A DNA stretch of 64,000 nt, from the NCBI RefSeq assembly GCF_031457275.1, contig NZ_JAVDWH010000001.1, forward strand, positions 1,178,001 to 1,242,000. Reading direction: 5' to 3'. The notes under the pieces are model-generated. The model ran no database searches. It worked only from the letters and a program-made list of their open reading frames with translations, and was not told the DNA's origin. Below, in pieces: positions 41,948 through 49,315 of the stretch. The number at the start of each line of letters is the position of its first letter. The stretch's first letter is position 1. A program made the position numbers and the translations under genes. This DNA comes from Aeromicrobium panaciterrae. Its GTDB lineage: Bacteria; Actinomycetota; Actinomycetes; Propionibacteriales; Nocardioidaceae.

Positions 41948-42704
41948 ACGCTCCGCCACTGACGTCCAAGGTGACGCCGGTGATGAAGGAAGCGTCGGGC
42001 GACGCGAGAAATGCGATGGCCGCGGCTACTTCGTCAGGCGTACCCATGCGTCCGATCGGAGTCGTCTGAGAGTCGGTTGACTCAGAATTCTTCTCGGCGA
42101 CCATGCCCAGCGCTCTCGAGGTCGCGATGATCCCTGGCGCGACGCAGTTCACCGTGACTCCGAACGGAGCTAGTTCCGCTGCGGCGTGGCGCGTGAGGCC
42201 ACTGACCGCGGCCTTCGCGGCCGAGTAGTCGGGGCCCGAGACTCGTCCGTATCTGCGCCCGGCAAAGCTCGAAACGGTGACAACTCGTCCGTAGCCCTGA
42301 GTCCGCATGACCGGAGCGACGCGTTGGATGAGCAAGGCTGTCGAAACAACGTTGAAGTCCCACATCTTTTGCAGGGCTTCTCTGGTGAGGTCATCGACGC
42401 CGACACCCACCGTGCCGCCGCCGACATTGGCCACAGCGATGTGGACGCCACCTAGAGATTCAGCAGTGATGATCAGCTGATCAAGGGTCTGTTCGTCCGC
42501 GGCATCGCCAACGACGCCGACGACCTGTGACTGCTCTCCGGTGAACTCTTCGAGCCGTGCGCACGCAGCGTCCAGCTTGGCCAGGTCGCGCCCGTTGACC
42601 ACCACTGTGGCTCCGCTTTGCAGCAGTCGTTGGGCCGTGGCGAATCCGATTCCGTCGCTTGACCCCGTAACAATCGCCACCTGGCCTGCACTGCTTGAAG
42701 TCAC
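41937..42704 (-). CDS. Short-chain dehydrogenase/reductase (SDR) transcribed directly out of tRNA-Arg
   Basis: A 255-residue classical SDR. The cofactor motif is VAIVTGSSDGIGFATA, the structural motif is NVGGG, and the catalytic set is Ser in VVTVSSFAG with YSAAK. NGRDLAKLD after the second strand suggests NADPH preference. The only possible start consistent with the fold is GTG 42704, one base after the discriminator of the tRNA-Arg gene on the same strand. No room exists for its own promoter or Shine-Dalgarno, so it must be cotranscribed with the tRNA. It probably belongs to the cassette with the TPP and ATP-grasp genes, although convergent to them. Confidence 0.85.
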   Translation of the reverse strand: MTSSSAGQVAIVTGSSDGIGFATAQRLLQSGATVVVNGRDLAKLDAACARLEEFTGEQSQVVGVVGDAADEQTLDQLIITAESLGGVHIAVANVGGGTVGVGVDDLTREALQKMWDFNVVSTALLIQRVAPVMRTQGYGRVVTVSSFAGRRYGRVSGPDYSAAKAAVSGLTRHAAAELAPFGVTVNCVAPGIIATSRALGMVAEKNSESTDSQTTPIGRMGTPDEVAAAIAFLASPDASFITGVTLDVSGGAFMG

Positions 42705-42705
42705 G

Positions 42706-42777
42706 TGCCCCCGGCAGGATTCGAACCTGCGCTTCCGCCTCCGGAGGGCGGCGCTCTATCCCCTGAGCTACGGGGGC
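42706..42777 (-). tRNA. tRNA-Arg (anticodon CCG)
   Basis: A 72-nt cloverleaf on the minus strand. Acceptor GCCCCCG/CGGGGGC with discriminator A; D stem GCTC/GAGC with loop AGGGGATA; anticodon stem CCGCC/GGCGG with loop CTCCGGA (anticodon CCG, reading CGG codons); variable AAGC; T stem GCAGG/CCTGC with loop TTCGAAT. CCA is not encoded. It is adjacent to the argS region. Its 3' end seems to have been used as an integration site. Confidence 0.95.
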
Positions 42778-42822
42778 CCAATGGGGCCAACTGCCGTGTG
42801 AGCCTATCGCACGGGGGCTACC

Positions 42823-43215
42823 GTGAATCCCGTGCCCAGAGTGCTCGTCGTCGACGACACCGCCTCGATTCGCTTCCTCATCCGGACCAATTTGGAGCTC
42901 GCCGGATTCGACGTCGACGAGGCGGTCGATGGCGTCGACTGCCTCGAGATTTTGAGCCGTACAACCGAGATGCCGGATGCCATCACGGTCGACGTGATGA
43001 TGCCGCGCATGGATGGAGTTGCGACTGTCGCGGCAATCCGGGCCGATCCGCGCCATGAGGGGATCGCCATCATCATGGTGTCCACTCAAGGCCACCCCGC
43101 GGACATCCAGCGGGGCATGGACGCTGGCGTTGACGCGTACATCACGAAGCCTTTCGACCCCGACTTCATGGTCGACACGGTCAGCGAAGTCATTGAGCGA
43201 CTCAAACATCCTTGA
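42823..43215 (+). CDS. Single-domain response regulator (CheY-like receiver)
   Basis: A 130-residue receiver with no output domain. The acidic pair is in VLVVDDTAS; the phospho-acceptor Asp is in ITVDVMMPRMDG near residue 57; Ser/Thr is in IIMVSTQGH; and the conserved Lys is in YITKPFDP. The start is GTG 42823. The partner kinase is not encoded nearby; PdtaS in this window normally pairs with an ANTAR regulator instead. Confidence 0.9.
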   Translation: MNPVPRVLVVDDTASIRFLIRTNLELAGFDVDEAVDGVDCLEILSRTTEMPDAITVDVMMPRMDGVATVAAIRADPRHEGIAIIMVSTQGHPADIQRGMDAGVDAYITKPFDPDFMVDTVSEVIERLKHP

Positions 43216-43250
43216 ATGCGGCCCTTCCCGGACGTACGGTTTTCGTACAC

Positions 43251-43425
43251 GGAGAGGAGGTGGTCCCAGGAATGAATAGCTCTTGGACATGTGAGGTGGC
43301 TGTCCGCTAGCCGCAAGGCTTGCCGGCGGCGGCGCAAAACCCGCAGCCACCCGACCCGCAGGGAATCCGAGTAGTCCACTCGGACCGTGCTCCTACTCTT
43401 CGGAGGCGAGCGCAGCCCTGCGGGT
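43251..43425 (+). ncRNA. Structured intergenic segment upstream of argS (candidate small RNA or leader)
   Basis: The 255-bp gap 43216-43470 has several exact pairings. A long stem ACCCGCAGGG (43354-43363) with CCCTGCGGGT (43416-43425) encloses a 7-bp hairpin TCCGAGT/ACTCGGA (43366-43384) and a weaker CTCC/GGAG hairpin near 43390-43405. Upstream, GGTGGCTG (43295-43302) pairs with CAGCCACC (43344-43351). A small hairpin GTACG/CGTAC is at 43234-43248. A strong Shine-Dalgarno GAGAGGAGG and a 12-codon ORF (43272-43310) lie in the first part. Because argS has its own leaderless-type -10 at 43459-43464, the element may be a separate small transcript. I recognise no known RNA family. Confidence 0.45.
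43272..43310 (+). CDS. Putative 12-residue peptide in the argS upstream segment
   Basis: ATG to TAG encodes MNSSWTCEVAVR. It is preceded by a purine-rich ribosome-binding region, GAGAGGAGGTGG, at 43252-43263. Its last codons overlap the left arm of the GGTGGCTG/CAGCCACC pairing, so ribosome occupancy would change the downstream fold. This is an attenuator-like arrangement. Whether it is translated is unknown. Confidence 0.4.
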   Translation: MNSSWTCEVAVR

Positions 43426-43458
43426 CGTCCGCGTTTAAGGGACAGCGCCTGAGGCCGA

Positions 43459-43464
43459 TAGTCT
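43459..43464 (+). promoter_or_regulatory. -10 element for leaderless argS
   Basis: TAGTCT six bases before GTG 43471. There is no Shine-Dalgarno at usual spacing, so a leaderless argS transcript is likely. Confidence 0.5.
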
Positions 43465-43470
43465 TGACCG

Positions 43471-45135
43471 GTGACTCCCGAGCAGCTTTCTGCGGTAATC
43501 GTCGGTGCCCTTTCCTCGCTCAGCGAGGCGGGCACCATCGTGCTGCCCGATGGTGTCCCGAGCGAGGTGCTCGTCGAGCGTCCCAAGGTCCGCGAGCACG
43601 GCGACTACGCGACCAATATCGCGCTGCGACTGGCCAAGAACGCAGGTATGAATCCGCGTGACTTCGCCCAGCTGCTCGCTGACGCGCTGACCAGCGCCGA
43701 CGGCATCGCCAGTGCAGAGATCGCCGGTCCCGGCTTCCTCAACATCCGGGTTGCTGCTGGCGCTCAAGGTGCTTTGGCGCCGCAGATCGTCGCGGCCGGC
43801 GAGGCATACGGCACGAGTGACCTTTATGCAGGTCAGCGGGTCAATCTGGAGTTCGTCAGCGCCAACCCCACGGGACCGATTCATATCGGCGGCGTACGTT
43901 GGGCGGCCGTCGGCGACTCGCTCGGCCGCATCCTCGCGGCGATCGGCGCAGAGGTGACGCGGGAGTACTACTTCAACGACCATGGCGTACAGATCGACCG
44001 GTTCGCCCGCTCGCTGCTCGCCGACGCACGCGGCGAAGAAGCGCCGGAGGACGGCTACGGCGGTCAGTACATCTCCGATATCGCCGCGACCGTGATCGCC
44101 AAGCACCCTGACGCGGCGACGCTGCCCGATGACGAGGCACTCGAGACGTTCCGTGCCGAGGGCGTCGACCTGATGTTCACGGAGATCAAGAAGAGCCTGC
44201 ATGACTTCGGCGTCGACTTCGACGTCTATTTCCACGAGAACGACCTGCACGAGTCCGGCGCCGTGGATCGCGCCATCAAGCGGCTGCAGGAGCTCGGGAT
44301 GATGTACGAGCAGGACAACGCGACCTGGTTGCGTACGTCTGACTTCGGCGATGACAAGGACCGTGTCGTCATCAAATCCGACGGTCAGCCCGCCTACATC
44401 TCCGGCGACCTCGCCTATTACCTCGACAAGCGCGAGCGCGGATTCGACCGCTGCATCATCATGCTTGGCGCCGACCACCACGGCTACGTGTCGCGGATGC
44501 TTGCGATGTGCGCTGCCTTCGGCGACACCCCGAAGGTCAACCTGGAGCTCCTGATCGGCCAGCTGGTCAATCTCGTACGCGACGGCGAGCCACTGCGGAT
44601 GAGCAAGCGCGCCGGAACCGTCATCACGATGGAGGACCTCGTCGAGTCGATTGGCGTCGATGCAGCCCGCTACGCGCTGGCGCGCTATTCGATGGACTCC
44701 TCGATCGACCTCGACCTCGACCTGTGGGCCAAGCAGGACAGCGACAACCCGGTCTACTACGTCCAGTACGCGCACGCGCGGCTTTCGTCAATCATCCGCA
44801 ATGCGGTCGACCTTGGCGTCGTGCTCGACGAGTCGAGCTTCGATCCGTCCCTGCTCGCGGTCGAGCAGGAGGGTGCACTCCTTCGCTCGCTCGCCGACTA
44901 TCCGAAGGTGGTCGCGCGCGCTGCCGAGCTGCGCGAGCCGCACCGCGTGGCGCGCTACCTCGAGGACACCGCTGCGGCGTTCCACAAGTTCTACGACGTC
45001 GCCCACGTGTTGCCGAAGGGCGACGAGGAGCCGACCGATCTTCACCGCGCTCGCCTCATGCTGGTCGCTGCAACGCGACAGGTCATCGCCAACGGTCTTG
45101 GCCTGTTGGGTGTCTCGGCCCCGGAGAGGATGTAG
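43471..45135 (+). CDS. argS: Arginyl-tRNA synthetase
   Basis: A 554-residue class I synthetase. An N-terminal Add1 domain (about 1-100) is followed by the HIGH-type motif [18 protein letters not shown]. The MSK loop is [19 protein letters not shown], and the C-terminal DALR anticodon-binding domain starts near residue 430 ([16 protein letters not shown]). It charges tRNA-Arg, one of which is encoded 0.7 kb upstream. The start is GTG 43471. It is followed by lysA with 2 bp between stop and start. Confidence 0.96.
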   Translation: MTPEQLSAVIVGALSSLSEAGTIVLPDGVPSEVLVERPKVREHGDYATNIALRLAKNAGMNPRDFAQLLADALTSADGIASAEIAGPGFLNIRVAAGAQGALAPQIVAAGEAYGTSDLYAGQRVNLEFVSANPTGPIHIGGVRWAAVGDSLGRILAAIGAEVTREYYFNDHGVQIDRFARSLLADARGEEAPEDGYGGQYISDIAATVIAKHPDAATLPDDEALETFRAEGVDLMFTEIKKSLHDFGVDFDVYFHENDLHESGAVDRAIKRLQELGMMYEQDNATWLRTSDFGDDKDRVVIKSDGQPAYISGDLAYYLDKRERGFDRCIIMLGADHHGYVSRMLAMCAAFGDTPKVNLELLIGQLVNLVRDGEPLRMSKRAGTVITMEDLVESIGVDAARYALARYSMDSSIDLDLDLWAKQDSDNPVYYVQYAHARLSSIIRNAVDLGVVLDESSFDPSLLAVEQEGALLRSLADYPKVVARAAELREPHRVARYLEDTAAAFHKFYDVAHVLPKGDEEPTDLHRARLMLVAATRQVIANGLGLLGVSAPERM

Positions 45136-45137
45136 CC

Positions 45138-46532
45138 ATGCGGTCACACGAAGCGGGTGCTCTGCACGGTCAGTCCGGAGATCGCGGACCGGCCTGGCTC
45201 CGTACGCCCGAAGACCCCAACGAGCTCGTCCCGCACCTTTGGGCGTCCAACGTCTCCAAGGTTGATGGAGTCCTGACCGTCGCTGGCGAGTCGGCGACAG
45301 ACCTCGCTGCGGAGTTCGGCACGCCGACCTACGTCGTTGACGAAGACGACTTCCGACGTCGCGCGCGCAGCTTCAAGGAAGCATTCCCCGACGCTGACGT
45401 GTTCTACGCCGGCAAGGCATTCCTCTGCGTCGCTGCTGCCCGGTGGATCGCCGAGGAGGGCCTCAACCTCGACGTGTGCACCGGTGGCGAGCTCGCGGTC
45501 GCGATCAAGGCCGAGTTCCCACCCGAGCGCATCGGCCTGCACGGCAACAACAAGTCAGTCGCTGAGCTCCGCCGTGCGCTTGAGATTGGCGTTGGCCGCA
45601 TCATCATCGACTCGGTCGAGGAGATTGAGCGTCTTGCGGCTCTTACAACTGAGCTCGGAGTGACCGCTCCGGTCATGATCCGGGTGACCGCTGGCGTCGA
45701 GGCTCATACGCACGAATACATTTCGACCTCGCACGAGGACCAGAAGTTCGGCTTCTCCATTTCCGGTGGCGACGCACTCGACGCCGTACGCCGCGTGCTC
45801 GCCGCGCCGGGCCTCAAGCTGCTCGGACTGCACTCCCACATCGGCTCGCAGATCTTCGTCACAGATGGTTTCGAGGTCGCGGCCCGCCGCGTACTCCGCC
45901 TGCACGCGCAGATCCAGAAGGAGCTTGGCGTCGCGCTGCCCGAGTTCGATCTCGGCGGCGGCTTCGGCATCGCCTATACGACGCAGGATGATCCCTCGAC
46001 CCCCGAAGACCTCGCCCGCGGCATGCTCAAGATCGTCGACGACGAATGCGCTGCCATGGGGATCGAGGTGCCGCAGCTCTCGATCGAGCCGGGTCGAGCC
46101 ATCGCCGGACCGTCGACCTTCACGCTCTACGAAGTCGGCACGACGAAGACCGTTGCCCTCGATGGCGGAGCGTCGCGACGCTACGTGTCGGTCGACGGCG
46201 GCATGAGCGACAACATCCGTCCTGCGCTCTACAGCGCCGACTACTCCTGCACGCTCGCGTCACGCAGCTCGGACGCTGCAGCGATTCTGAGCCGTGTCGT
46301 CGGCAAGCACTGCGAGTCGGGCGACATCGTGGTCAAGGACGAGTTCCTGCCCAGCGACGTACGAGCCGGTGACCTGCTGGCCGTGCCTGGTACGGGTGCC
46401 TACTGCCGGTCGCTTGCCAGCAACTACAACCACGTTCCCCGAGCAGCAGTCGTCGCCGTACGCGATGGCGAAGCGCGCGTGATCGTGCGACGTGAGACTG
46501 AGGACGATCTGCTCGCCCTCGACTTGGGCTGA
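45138..46532 (+). CDS. lysA: Diaminopimelate decarboxylase
   Basis: A 464-residue PLP enzyme making L-lysine from meso-diaminopimelate. The PLP lysine is K93 in VFYAGKAFLC. HSHIGSQIF, the phosphate-binding DLGGGFGIAY, and the catalytic Cys in GKHCESGDIV are all present. The start ATG 45138 lies 2 bp after the argS stop; an open frame running back into argS is not coding. The argS-lysA-hom-thrC-thrB order is conserved in actinobacteria, interrupted here by about 4.8 kb of accessory genes. Confidence 0.96.
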   Translation: MRSHEAGALHGQSGDRGPAWLRTPEDPNELVPHLWASNVSKVDGVLTVAGESATDLAAEFGTPTYVVDEDDFRRRARSFKEAFPDADVFYAGKAFLCVAAARWIAEEGLNLDVCTGGELAVAIKAEFPPERIGLHGNNKSVAELRRALEIGVGRIIIDSVEEIERLAALTTELGVTAPVMIRVTAGVEAHTHEYISTSHEDQKFGFSISGGDALDAVRRVLAAPGLKLLGLHSHIGSQIFVTDGFEVAARRVLRLHAQIQKELGVALPEFDLGGGFGIAYTTQDDPSTPEDLARGMLKIVDDECAAMGIEVPQLSIEPGRAIAGPSTFTLYEVGTTKTVALDGGASRRYVSVDGGMSDNIRPALYSADYSCTLASRSSDAAAILSRVVGKHCESGDIVVKDEFLPSDVRAGDLLAVPGTGAYCRSLASNYNHVPRAAVVAVRDGEARVIVRRETEDDLLALDLG

Positions 46533-46533
46533 A

Positions 46534-47643
46534 CTACAACCCGAGGTCGTCCAGCACGTGCCGTAGGACGGTGGCGCGCGCTTGTACGCTCGCCTCGACG
46601 GCCGATGGCTCATCGCCGAGTCGCTCAAGCGGAACGGCCGAGATCCCGTGCGCGATGGCCAGCTGGATGGTGTGAGCGCGCTTGAGCTCGGCCTCGCTGA
46701 TCTCGACCCCTTCGTCTGCGAGCCCTTCCCGATAGCCGACGAGCGAGGCGCCTTGGATGTCGCGGAAGGTCGACGCGTCAGACCGATCGAGGTCGATCTC
46801 GCTGTAGACCAACTGGCTCAGGTCGAATCCGAGAGCGGTGCGGAACCAGAAGCACCAATCGATGACACAGAACCCGTCGGGCACGACCAGAAGGTTTTGA
46901 GGGGCCGCATCCCCGTGAGCATTGAGCAGGGGGAGTGCTTCGATTTCGTCAATCAGTGCCGGGGCAGCCGCGATCAAGGACATGAGGCGCGCCCTGAGAT
47001 CACCACCGAAGTGGGCTGCGACGGCGGGGTGATCCCAGACTCCGCCCTGTTCGTACGCGCTGACGAACTGGTCATTCAATCGAGTCTCGAAGTAGAGGCG
47101 TGCTTGGTGCGGACCTGCGGGATGGGTCAGCTCAGTGTCGATGGCAGCCACTGAAGCTGATCCGGCAAATCGACCCAGCATCGCGGCTGCGTCTCGATAG
47201 CGCTCAAGGACCCAGGGTTTGTCGTCGTGCTCGACTGCCTCGAGCCACAACGCGCAAGAATCGGCGTCAATCTCCGCCACGCGATAGGCCTTGGGGATGC
47301 GCATTCCATCCGGCACGCGCGTCTCCAGATCGCTTCGGTACGCATTCGGTTCGATGTGCCAGGGGAGTGCGTCCGCGATGGCGTGGTGGAACTGGGGAGG
47401 TATGCCGGAGAGGGCGGGTGAGCGCAGCGCGGATTGCACCACTTTCACGAACAGACGGAAAGGCACGTCCGCGCCGTCCTGTCGGGCTGTCCCGCTGACC
47501 CACCACCGTTCGCCGGTCGTCAAGGTCGTCAGTCCGTAGTCGACGTCCTCGACGTTCGACTCGATGATGCCGTCGGCCGACAACATCTCGGCCAACGTCT
47601 CGTCATCGACGTCGACGGGCCCGAGCGCAGCTCTGCCGGTCAT
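46534..47643 (-). CDS. Aminoglycoside-phosphotransferase-fold (kinase-like) protein
   Basis: A 369-residue APH/choline-kinase-fold protein. The catalytic loop is LNAHGDAAPQNLLVVPDG (HGDxxxxN) near residue 245, and the metal-binding Asp region is FCVIDWCFWFRT. The N-terminal lobe has a VKVVQ lysine strand. The substrate is unknown; most such proteins are not antibiotic kinases. It converges with lysA (gap 1 bp). Confidence 0.8.
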   Translation of the reverse strand: MTGRAALGPVDVDDETLAEMLSADGIIESNVEDVDYGLTTLTTGERWWVSGTARQDGADVPFRLFVKVVQSALRSPALSGIPPQFHHAIADALPWHIEPNAYRSDLETRVPDGMRIPKAYRVAEIDADSCALWLEAVEHDDKPWVLERYRDAAAMLGRFAGSASVAAIDTELTHPAGPHQARLYFETRLNDQFVSAYEQGGVWDHPAVAAHFGGDLRARLMSLIAAAPALIDEIEALPLLNAHGDAAPQNLLVVPDGFCVIDWCFWFRTALGFDLSQLVYSEIDLDRSDASTFRDIQGASLVGYREGLADEGVEISEAELKRAHTIQLAIAHGISAVPLERLGDEPSAVEASVQARATVLRHVLDDLGL

Positions 47644-47734
47644 GTCGCCTCCTCAAGCCCCTGCACAGAAGGTAGAGCGTGAGGCTCCAGTCCGTCGAGA
47701 GGAGCGAAACAGTCGTTGTGGCTTTGCGCCCAAG

Positions 47735-48202
47735 TCAGGCGCTGACTGGTCGGCGTACAAGTCGCTGAGCACCAGAACCGTTGCCTCCGAGCCCGTCATC
47801 GGAGTTGTAGAGAGCGCAGCTCTTGAGCGACAGGCACCCGCAGCCGATGCACCCGTCCAGTGTGTCCCTCAGGCGCTCGAGCTGATCGATCCGAGCATCG
47901 AGCTCAGGCCGCCAGCGTGCCGATAGGCGAGCCCAGTCGGCTTTGGTGGGGGTTCGACCGCTGGGGAGCGACGTCAGGGCTTGCTCGATCTGGGCGAGCG
48001 AGATACCGAGACTCTGCGACACGCGAATGAACGCGATACGTCGCAGCACGTCGCGGTGATAGCGGCGTTGGTTGCCGGCCGTACGTCGACTCGTGATCAG
48101 ACCTTCGCGCTCGTAGAAGTGGAGCGCCGAGACGGCGACTCCCGCTCGTTCGGCTGTTTCGCCGGGCGTCAGCTCGCGATGGCGGAGGGAGGCATTGCTC
48201 AT
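47735..48202 (-). CDS. soxR: Redox-sensitive transcriptional activator SoxR (MerR family)
   Basis: A 155-residue MerR-type regulator. [26 protein letters not shown] is the winged helix, and a dimerisation helix follows. The [2Fe-2S] site is complete: [12 protein letters not shown]. In actinobacteria SoxR responds to redox-active compounds. I chose ATG 48202 because an upstream start (48235) would place the SoxR-like dyad at 48203-48224 inside the coding region. The C-terminal 20 residues after the cluster are non-conserved. Confidence 0.9.
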   Translation of the reverse strand: MSNASLRHRELTPGETAERAGVAVSALHFYEREGLITSRRTAGNQRRYHRDVLRRIAFIRVSQSLGISLAQIEQALTSLPSGRTPTKADWARLSARWRPELDARIDQLERLRDTLDGCIGCGCLSLKSCALYNSDDGLGGNGSGAQRLVRRPVSA

Positions 48203-48224
48203 GACCTGAACGGTACTTGAGGTC
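48203..48224. promoter_or_regulatory. SoxR-like operator abutting the soxR start codon
   Basis: Arms on the minus strand: GACCTCAAGTA then CCGTTCAGGTC, giving GACCTnAA-N6-TTnAGGTC. It resembles the SoxR consensus built on CCTCAAG...CTTGAGG. It fills the space between the azlD stop and the soxR ATG. It could set up autoregulation of a leaderless soxR transcript inside the azlC-azlD-soxR run. Confidence 0.6.
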
Positions 48225-48227
48225 TGG

Positions 48228-48542
48228 CTAGCCAAAGAAGCGAATCGCTGCGGTCACGCCCGCTGCAACCAGAACAGCGGTGAGTACGCCGGCGCGCGTC
48301 CAGATCATCAGTGCCCCACCTGCGACAACTCCCACGAAATCGGCTCCCACGTGCAATCGATCGCCGTCGGCGAGGATGCTGGTGACGACGAGTGCCGCGA
48401 GGAGCGCGGGCGCCATCAGCGTGATGACGCCGTTGATGCGCGGCGACAGCTGACGGCCACCCATCACGACGGGGCCGAAGCCCTTGATGAGTGCCGTGAC
48501 CACCGTCGCGCCCGCGATGGTCCACCAGATTGTGCTCGTCAT
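48228..48542 (-). CDS. azlD: AzlD-family branched-chain amino acid exporter subunit
   Basis: A 104-residue small membrane protein with three or four helices: [58 protein letters not shown] and [15 protein letters not shown]. It is the partner of AzlC; together they export branched-chain or related amino acids. Its start overlaps the azlC stop by 4 bp. Confidence 0.88.
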   Translation of the reverse strand: MTSTIWWTIAGATVVTALIKGFGPVVMGGRQLSPRINGVITLMAPALLAALVVTSILADGDRLHVGADFVGVVAGGALMIWTRAGVLTAVLVAAGVTAAIRFFG

Positions 48543-49234
48543 GCCGTCTTCTTCTGGCGGAGACCCCACAGTGCGACGAGGCTTGCGGCCAGCACCGGTA
48601 CGCCCGCCGGAGTGACCTCGACCAGTGAGAGGGCAACGACGGATCCCGCGAGCGCGATGCCCGCAGCGCGACGGTTCTTGATCTCGGAGATCAGTAGGGC
48701 CAGGAAGAACATCGGGTAGATCGCGTCGAGGCCGAACCGAGAGGTGTCGCCGAGGAGGTCTCCGCCAAACGCGCCGAGTGTGGTTCCCGCGACCCAGCAG
48801 ACGTATTGCGGAGCCGTTGAGCCGAACAGGAACCACCGGTCGAATGTCCCGTCGCCGCGATTGGCCATGGCCCACGAGGCATCGACGACCGTCTGCCCCT
48901 GGGCAGCACGGAGCGCAGGCGGACCGGGCAACGATGGACCGAGAGCGATACCCATCGGCAGGAATCGTGAGTTCATCAGCGCGGCCGCGGCAATCGCTGC
49001 TCCGGCAGTGCCGCCGCCGACGAGAATCGCAACCGCGGTGAACTGGGCGGAACCGGCAAAAACGATGGCCGACATGATGATGGCCGCCGCGACTGAGAAT
49101 CCGGCATCCCGAGCAATGACACCGAACGACGCAGAGAGAAGAAGCCCAACGGCGGCGTACGGAATGCCAGCTTTTGCTCCAGCGACGAACGAGGCGCGGG
49201 GATCCTCCGCTAGGAGCGGGGGAGTGCTGGCCAT
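48539..49234 (-). CDS. azlC: AzlC-family branched-chain amino acid exporter, large subunit
   Basis: A 231-residue membrane protein. The N-terminal GAKAGIPYAAVGLLLSASFGVIARDAG and IVFAGSAQFTAVAILVGGG are AzlC hallmarks, followed by LMNSRFLPMGIAL. About six helices are present. It is translationally coupled to azlD. Downstream soxR may be read through from this promoter. It is divergent from the MFS gene with 81 bp between starts. Confidence 0.9.
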   Translation of the reverse strand: MASTPPLLAEDPRASFVAGAKAGIPYAAVGLLLSASFGVIARDAGFSVAAAIIMSAIVFAGSAQFTAVAILVGGGTAGAAIAAAALMNSRFLPMGIALGPSLPGPPALRAAQGQTVVDASWAMANRGDGTFDRWFLFGSTAPQYVCWVAGTTLGAFGGDLLGDTSRFGLDAIYPMFFLALLISEIKNRRAAGIALAGSVVALSLVEVTPAGVPVLAASLVALWGLRQKKTA

Positions 49235-49315
49235 GGATCCAGCCTCCCACCGCTTCCCAACACTTTTGGTGTCGGGTTTGACCTTAACAGTGCTTCAGGT
49301 TGTCTGATACCTCTC

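Noticed and set aside
44508-45137. Extension of the lysA frame upstream into argS.
   Set aside because: Arg-rich nonsense in the argS +1 frame; ATG 45138 starts exactly at the conserved LysA N-terminus.
46534-47643. Aminoglycoside-resistance gene.
   Set aside because: The HGDxxxxN fold is shared by many kinases; nothing points to an antibiotic substrate.
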